DNA of 51,378 nt, from assembly GCA_050299335.1 (NCBI GenBank), contig JBNKVT010000050.1, forward strand, positions 1-51,378, given 5' to 3'. The stretch is from JBNKVT01 sp050299335. GTDB taxonomy: Bacteria > Pseudomonadota > Alphaproteobacteria > Rhodobacterales > Rhodobacteraceae. The stretch's first letter is position 1; each line of letters starts with the position of its first letter. Positions 49,396-51,378 of this stretch are shown piece by piece. The notes under the pieces were generated by a model. The model ran no database searches and was not told the DNA's origin. It saw nothing but the letters and a program-made list of their open reading frames with translations. A program made the position numbers and the translations under genes.

Positions 49396-49601
49396 TGATC
49401 GAGTTGGTATTTGTCGCCTGCTTGACCTCCAATTCCGGATACTGTGAAGAACGCTCCTTGATCTTCGCGGAAAACATGAGCCCGATGACCTGCATGATGC
49501 AGGCGCAGCCGGAACTGGCGAAATGGGCCAACGAACATCCGAAATGGCAGGTTTCGAAATGGAGTTGCCGGACCGGCAATACAAGTCGGGCATCCATTTG
49601 A
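49395..49601 (+). CDS. Small conserved-looking protein, unknown function
   Basis: A 68-aa protein, IELVFVACLTSNSGYCEERSLIF at the start, with four cysteines (ACLTSNSGYC, MTCMM, WSC) that could form two disulfides, and an acidic-to-aromatic mid part (PELAKWANEHPKWQVSKW). No signal sequence is clear, although the first 10 residues are hydrophobic. GAAAGGGG before the ATG supports translation. The family is familiar in layout from Rhodobacterales genomes, but I do not know a function. Confidence 0.65.
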   Translation: MIELVFVACLTSNSGYCEERSLIFAENMSPMTCMMQAQPELAKWANEHPKWQVSKWSCRTGNTSRASI

Positions 49602-49695
49602 CGCGGGCTCCCGTGTCGTAACATCGCGCGAGACCCGCGATCCTGACCCGGGTTTCCCCACGCCGGAGACCAGCACCGGGACAGGACTGGCAGGG

Positions 49696-49712
49696 CCGGC
49701 ACCCGGTGCCGG
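49696..49712. repeat. Short perfect palindrome downstream of nadK
   Basis: CCGGCACC-C-GGTGCCGG (8-bp arms, one-base centre) lies about 100 bases after the nadK stop (nadK reads leftward) and after the end of the small gene. Without a U-tract it is a weak terminator candidate. Nothing else was seen in this 210-base gap. Confidence 0.35.
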
Positions 49713-49812
49713 TCGCATTTGTCGCCCCGGGGCACCTGAACCTGAAGCCGCGGCATCTGGCGAGTTTTCGGTTGCCGGGGCAGGATTTGGTCCCGGCCTC
49801 CACCCCCGCCTC

Positions 49813-50577
49813 CTACACGAATTGCTCGCGGATCAGCCGTTCCTCCAGCCCGTGACCGGGATCGAACAGAAGCCGGTGCGAAACGCCGCTTTCCGTGGTG
49901 ACATCCACCGACCGCACATTACGCACCTCCTTGCCGTCAGCACTTGCCGCCACCGCCCGTTTGTGGGGCTCCAGCACGTCGAACCGGACCCTGGCGTTCT
50001 TGGGCAGAAGCGCCCCGCGCCAACGGCGGGGGCGGAACGGGGCGACGGCAGTCAGGGCCAGGATATCGGCATCAATGGGCAGGATCGGGCCGTGGGCCGA
50101 GTAATTGTACGCCGTCGAGCCTGCGGGGGTGGAGACGATGGCCCCGTCGCAAACCAGCTCGGCCATCCGCTGGCGGCCATCGACACTGATCCGCAACTTC
50201 GCCGTCTGCGGGCCCGAGCGCAGGAGCGAAACCTCGTTGATCGCCAGCTTCTGTTCGACCGTGTCGTCCATACCGGTAGCCACCATGCGCAAGGGATTGA
50301 TCCGCGCCTCCTCGGCCATGTCCAGCCGCGCGGTCAGCCCGTCCTCGTCATAGGCGTTCATTAAAAAGCCGACCGTGCCGCGATTCATGCCGTAGACAGG
50401 GCAGTCGAGCTCCTGGGTGTCGTGCAGCGTCGACAGCATGAACCCGTCGCCACCAAGCGCGACGATCACCTCCGCATCGACGGCCGGGACATTGCCGTAG
50501 CGTTCCGACAGCGTCTTCAGCGCGGCGAGCGCCGGGGCGGCGTCGGCGGCGACGAAACAGATCTTTTCAAAACCCAC
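49813..50577 (-). CDS. nadK: NAD kinase
   Basis: A 254-aa cytosolic enzyme that phosphorylates NAD to NADP. The GGDG motif is in EVIVALGGDGFMLSTLH, the nicotinamide-site NE in LAINEVSLLRSG, and the conserved STPAGSTAYNYSAHGPILPID follows. The start is GTG 50575-50577 with GGGGG upstream. It is divergent from glyA. Confidence 0.95.
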   Translation of the reverse strand: MGFEKICFVAADAAPALAALKTLSERYGNVPAVDAEVIVALGGDGFMLSTLHDTQELDCPVYGMNRGTVGFLMNAYDEDGLTARLDMAEEARINPLRMVATGMDDTVEQKLAINEVSLLRSGPQTAKLRISVDGRQRMAELVCDGAIVSTPAGSTAYNYSAHGPILPIDADILALTAVAPFRPRRWRGALLPKNARVRFDVLEPHKRAVAASADGKEVRNVRSVDVTTESGVSHRLLFDPGHGLEERLIREQFV

Positions 50578-50849
50578 GATACCCCCTGGGGCTTGGTCAG
50601 GACGGTCATGTTAGACGCGAGGGGCGCGAACTCAAGCCTTGTTTCCGGTAGCGATTCCCAGCCCGTTGTCCGCGCCTGTCCGTCACCCTGTATCCGGTCC
50701 TGCGCCCCGACCCCGGTTTCCGTTCGGAAAATTCGGTGCCGGTGCCAGACGCAAGGGCGGCGCATATCTTCGGACCGCGACCATTTTACGGTTTGGCCGC
50801 GCGCCAACTTGCGCTAGAGAAGCGCCACCTCAAGCGACGGAGACCCCTG
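50578..50849. promoter_or_regulatory. Divergent nadK/glyA intergenic region
   Basis: About 270 bases. The part next to glyA (ATTTTACGG...CTTGCGCTAGAG, 50783-50818) could hold a promoter, and inverted GGCGC motifs surround GCTAGAGAA. No riboswitch was recognised upstream of glyA. Open frames here are not supported by ribosome sites. Confidence 0.35.
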
Positions 50850-51378
50850 ATGGATGCCCAGACCCGCGATACCGGCTTCTTTTCCGAACGCCTCGACACC
50901 CGCGATCCCGAACTGTTCGGCGCGATCACCGGCGAGCTGGGGAGGCAGCGCGACGAGATCGAGCTGATCGCATCGGAAAACATCGTCTCCGCCGCTGTCC
51001 TTGAGGCACAGGGGTCGGTCATGACGAACAAATACGCAGAAGGGTATCCGGGCCGCCGCTACTATGGCGGCTGTCAATATGTCGACATCGCGGAATCGCT
51101 GGCGATCGAGCGCGTGACGAAGCTTTTCGGCTGCAGTCACGCCAACGTGCAGCCCAATTCGGGCAGTCAGGCGAACCAGGCCGTCATGCTCGCGCTGGTC
51201 AGGCCCGGAGACACGATCCTGGGCATGAGCCTCGACGCCGGCGGTCATCTGACCCACGGTGCGCGCCCCAACCTGTCCGGAAAATGGTTCAATGCCGTGC
51301 AGTACGGCGTCGTCGCCGATACGGGCCTGATCGACTATGATCAGGTCGAGGCGTTCGCCCGCGAACACGAACCGAAAA
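50850..51378 (+). CDS. glyA: Serine hydroxymethyltransferase, N-terminal part
   Basis: The first 176 residues of a protein usually about 430 long; it runs off the window. It converts serine plus tetrahydrofolate to glycine plus 5,10-methylene-THF (PLP enzyme). Motifs seen are EIELIASENIVS, TNKYAEGYPGRRYYGGCQYVD, VQPNSGSQANQAVMLAL and GGHLTHGA. The ATG at 50850 gives the usual N-terminus (FFSERLDTRDPELF). It provides C1 units and, in methylotrophs with a serine cycle, can assimilate formaldehyde-derived carbon. No other serine-cycle gene is in this window. Confidence 0.96.
   Translation, partial: MDAQTRDTGFFSERLDTRDPELFGAITGELGRQRDEIELIASENIVSAAVLEAQGSVMTNKYAEGYPGRRYYGGCQYVDIAESLAIERVTKLFGCSHANVQPNSGSQANQAVMLALVRPGDTILGMSLDAGGHLTHGARPNLSGKWFNAVQYGVVADTGLIDYDQVEAFAREHEPK

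Noticed and set aside
50578..50849. A riboswitch upstream of glyA
   Set aside because: I could not match the spacing or conserved bases of any riboswitch I know (SAM-II, SAM/SAH, THF, glycine).
1..51378. CRISPR arrays, integrases, transposases or prophage genes
   Set aside because: No regularly spaced repeats and no proteins of these families were seen in any frame.

Overview
The window is high-GC chromosomal DNA from an alphaproteobacterium, most likely Rhodobacterales (Roseobacter/Paracoccus relatives). The evidence is the sdhC-sdhD-sdhA order with small lipoproteins before sdhB, a xoxF-xoxG-xoxJ methanol oxidation operon like that of Paracoccus, the PuuE-UraD fusion, and the protein sequences. 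No rRNA, tRNA, CRISPR array, IS transposase or phage gene was seen. All calls come from reading the sequence; no database search was run.

Layout. 1-3.8 kb is purine/ureide catabolism: a fused allantoinase/OHCU decarboxylase and ureidoglycolate lyase between two closely related NCS2 permeases. 4.0-6.8 kb has a secreted protein, epoxyqueuosine reductase and a glutathione S-transferase. 6.9-11.4 kb is a lanthanide-type methanol oxidation block read leftward: a class I cytochrome c with its own terminator, then xoxF, xoxG, xoxJ and a rhodanese-like partner. XoxF would oxidise methanol in the periplasm, XoxG would take the electrons, and the cytochrome c could pass them to an oxidase. A composite palindromic repeat, an MFS efflux pump and a MalY-type C-S lyase follow.

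14.5-21.3 kb is the succinate dehydrogenase operon, and it is unusual. Between the lipoproteins and the end of the operon lie an FkbM methyltransferase, a full sdhB, a sulfotransferase, a 3' scrap of an epimerase on the other strand, and a second sdhB lacking its first codons. The two sdhB copies align without gaps over 719 bp with about 56 base differences but only two amino-acid differences. 21.4-24.9 kb holds a DCC thiol oxidoreductase, an NAD-binding/DUF4166 protein and a TrmA/RlmD-type RNA methyltransferase, with two copies of a hairpin-bearing repeat. 25-31 kb holds two VOC proteins, proline iminopeptidase, a PP-loop ATPase divergent from a polysaccharide pyruvyl transferase, ubiG and a small secreted protein.

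31-40 kb has manC, then a leftward operon in which every gene overlaps or nearly touches the next: pqiA1-pqiA2-pqiB-pqiC (MCE-type envelope lipid transport), a two-domain glycosyltransferase and a UDP-xylose-synthase-like epimerase. 40.2-43.2 kb is mutL-rmuC. 43.3-49.6 kb is accessory: a DxD glycosyltransferase, two P-loop kinases in tandem, a membrane protein with a fatty acid hydroxylase, a GSCFA/SGNH-like pair and a small protein preceded by a coupled micro-ORF. The window ends with nadK and the start of glyA.

The best candidates for something undescribed are the surface-glycan insertion with duplicated sdhB in the sdh operon, the MCE/glycosyltransferase operon, and the PP-loop/pyruvyl-transferase pair. 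Surface-glycan genes appear at six separate places rather than in one locus.
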